Part shown: piece after piece, positions 6,131 to 6,430 of the stretch
Layout: the number at the start of each line of letters is the position of its first letter
Numbering within the stretch: position 1 is the stretch's first letter
NCBI GenBank assembly: GCA_007129055.1
Contig: SKWE01000064.1
Location: forward strand, 1 to 6,430
DNA length: 6,430 nt
Source: Syntrophomonadaceae bacterium
GTDB lineage: Bacteria; Bacillota; Dethiobacteria; DTU022
Reading direction: 5' to 3'
The notes under the pieces: model-generated
What the model was told of the DNA's origin: nothing
What the model saw: the letters and a program-made list of their open reading frames with translations, nothing else
The model's database searches: none
Translations under genes and position numbers: made by a program

Positions 6131-6430
6131 TCAAGCTGATAGCGTTACCCTGTTTCGTCCCAGGAACTTGGATTTGTAAAGAGCTTTATCGACCCGGTCA
6201 TAGAGGTTGTCGTTACTTTCACCTGGCCTTAACTGTCCAACCCCCGAACTGATAGTGCAATTTAGTTTTTCACCCGGTTTAAAAGTAAATATTTCTTCAG
6301 AAAAAGCCCGCCGGATACTTTCTGCCAGTTTTGCTGCCTCTTCTTTTCTGGTATCAGCCAGAATGATTGCAAATTCTTCTCCACCGACCCGGCAGGTATG
6401 GCCCTGCTCACGGACCTGTTCTTTCAAAAC
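6131..6430 (-). CDS. GGDEF-domain protein (diguanylate cyclase), C-terminal part, truncated by window edge
   Basis: The visible 99 codons, from the window edge (Val-Leu-Lys-Glu) to TGA, are the C-terminal part of a GGDEF domain, which makes cyclic di-GMP from two GTP. The active-site signature is GGEEF, followed by AIILAD, a Lys/Glu-rich helix, CTISSGVGQL, and the typical tail DRVDKALYKSKFLGRNRV. GGEEF is a functional variant in many cyclases. The inhibitory site that usually reads RxxD five residues before the signature is REQG here, so product inhibition through it is probably lost. The upstream half of the domain and any sensor or membrane region lie beyond position 6430; the frame is open at the edge, so the TTG at 6427 is an internal Leu codon, not a start. 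The gene converges on the transporter operon and no functional link is evident. Confidence 0.9.
   Translation of the reverse strand, partial: VLKEQVREQGHTCRVGGEEFAIILADTRKEEAAKLAESIRRAFSEEIFTFKPGEKLNCTISSGVGQLRPGESNDNLYDRVDKALYKSKFLGRNRVTLSA

Noticed and set aside
6152..6175. CCAGG-AA-CTTGG stem after the ATPase as operon terminator
   Set aside because: It is a short stem with a G-T pair and a 2-nt loop, has no T tract after it, and lies within coding sequence of the GGDEF gene.

Overview
The window looks like chromosome from a Gram-positive, probably clostridial (Bacillota) bacterium. The reasons are strong Shine-Dalgarno sites (AGGAGGG, GAGGTGAT), GTG starts, a moderately AT-rich base composition and a lipoprotein-type solute-binding protein. 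This is inference from style; no phylogenetic marker is present.

Layout: (1) 63-1739, minus strand: a family-4-type (GT-B) glycosyltransferase enlarged by two charged insertions. (2) 1740-2096: a divergent intergenic region. It holds a near-consensus sigma-A-type promoter (TTGACT-17-TATAAT, 1989-2017), a perfect 10-bp inverted repeat in the predicted leader (2042-2079) and a strong RBS. (3) 2097-6126, plus strand: a four-gene operon made of a class I SAM-dependent methyltransferase, a lipoprotein solute-binding protein of the Fe3+-chelate/cobalamin class, a FecCD/BtuC-type permease and its ATPase. (4) 6131-6430, minus strand: the C-terminal part of a GGDEF (diguanylate cyclase) protein. It converges on the operon with only 4 bp between stop codons and runs off the right edge.

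The binding protein, permease and ATPase form a complete type II importer of the kind that takes up ferric siderophores, haem, corrinoids or other metal chelates. The ligand cannot be read from sequence. The methyltransferase leads the operon, so it probably acts on the imported ligand or helps make it. The binding protein has a Cys-Gly-Cys-Ala-His stretch at the start of its ligand-binding domain, where I remember relatives carrying small residues. Together these suggest a metal or metal-chelate system whose cargo is worth identifying.

A 91-nt spacer with two overlapping potential stem-loops separates the binding protein from the permease, while permease and ATPase overlap by 4 nt. This fits the common pattern of more binding protein than transporter core. 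No tRNA, rRNA, CRISPR, insertion sequence or classical riboswitch was recognised. Nothing here is a proven new system; the best candidates are the methyltransferase-importer pairing, the Cys/His motif and the structured leader.
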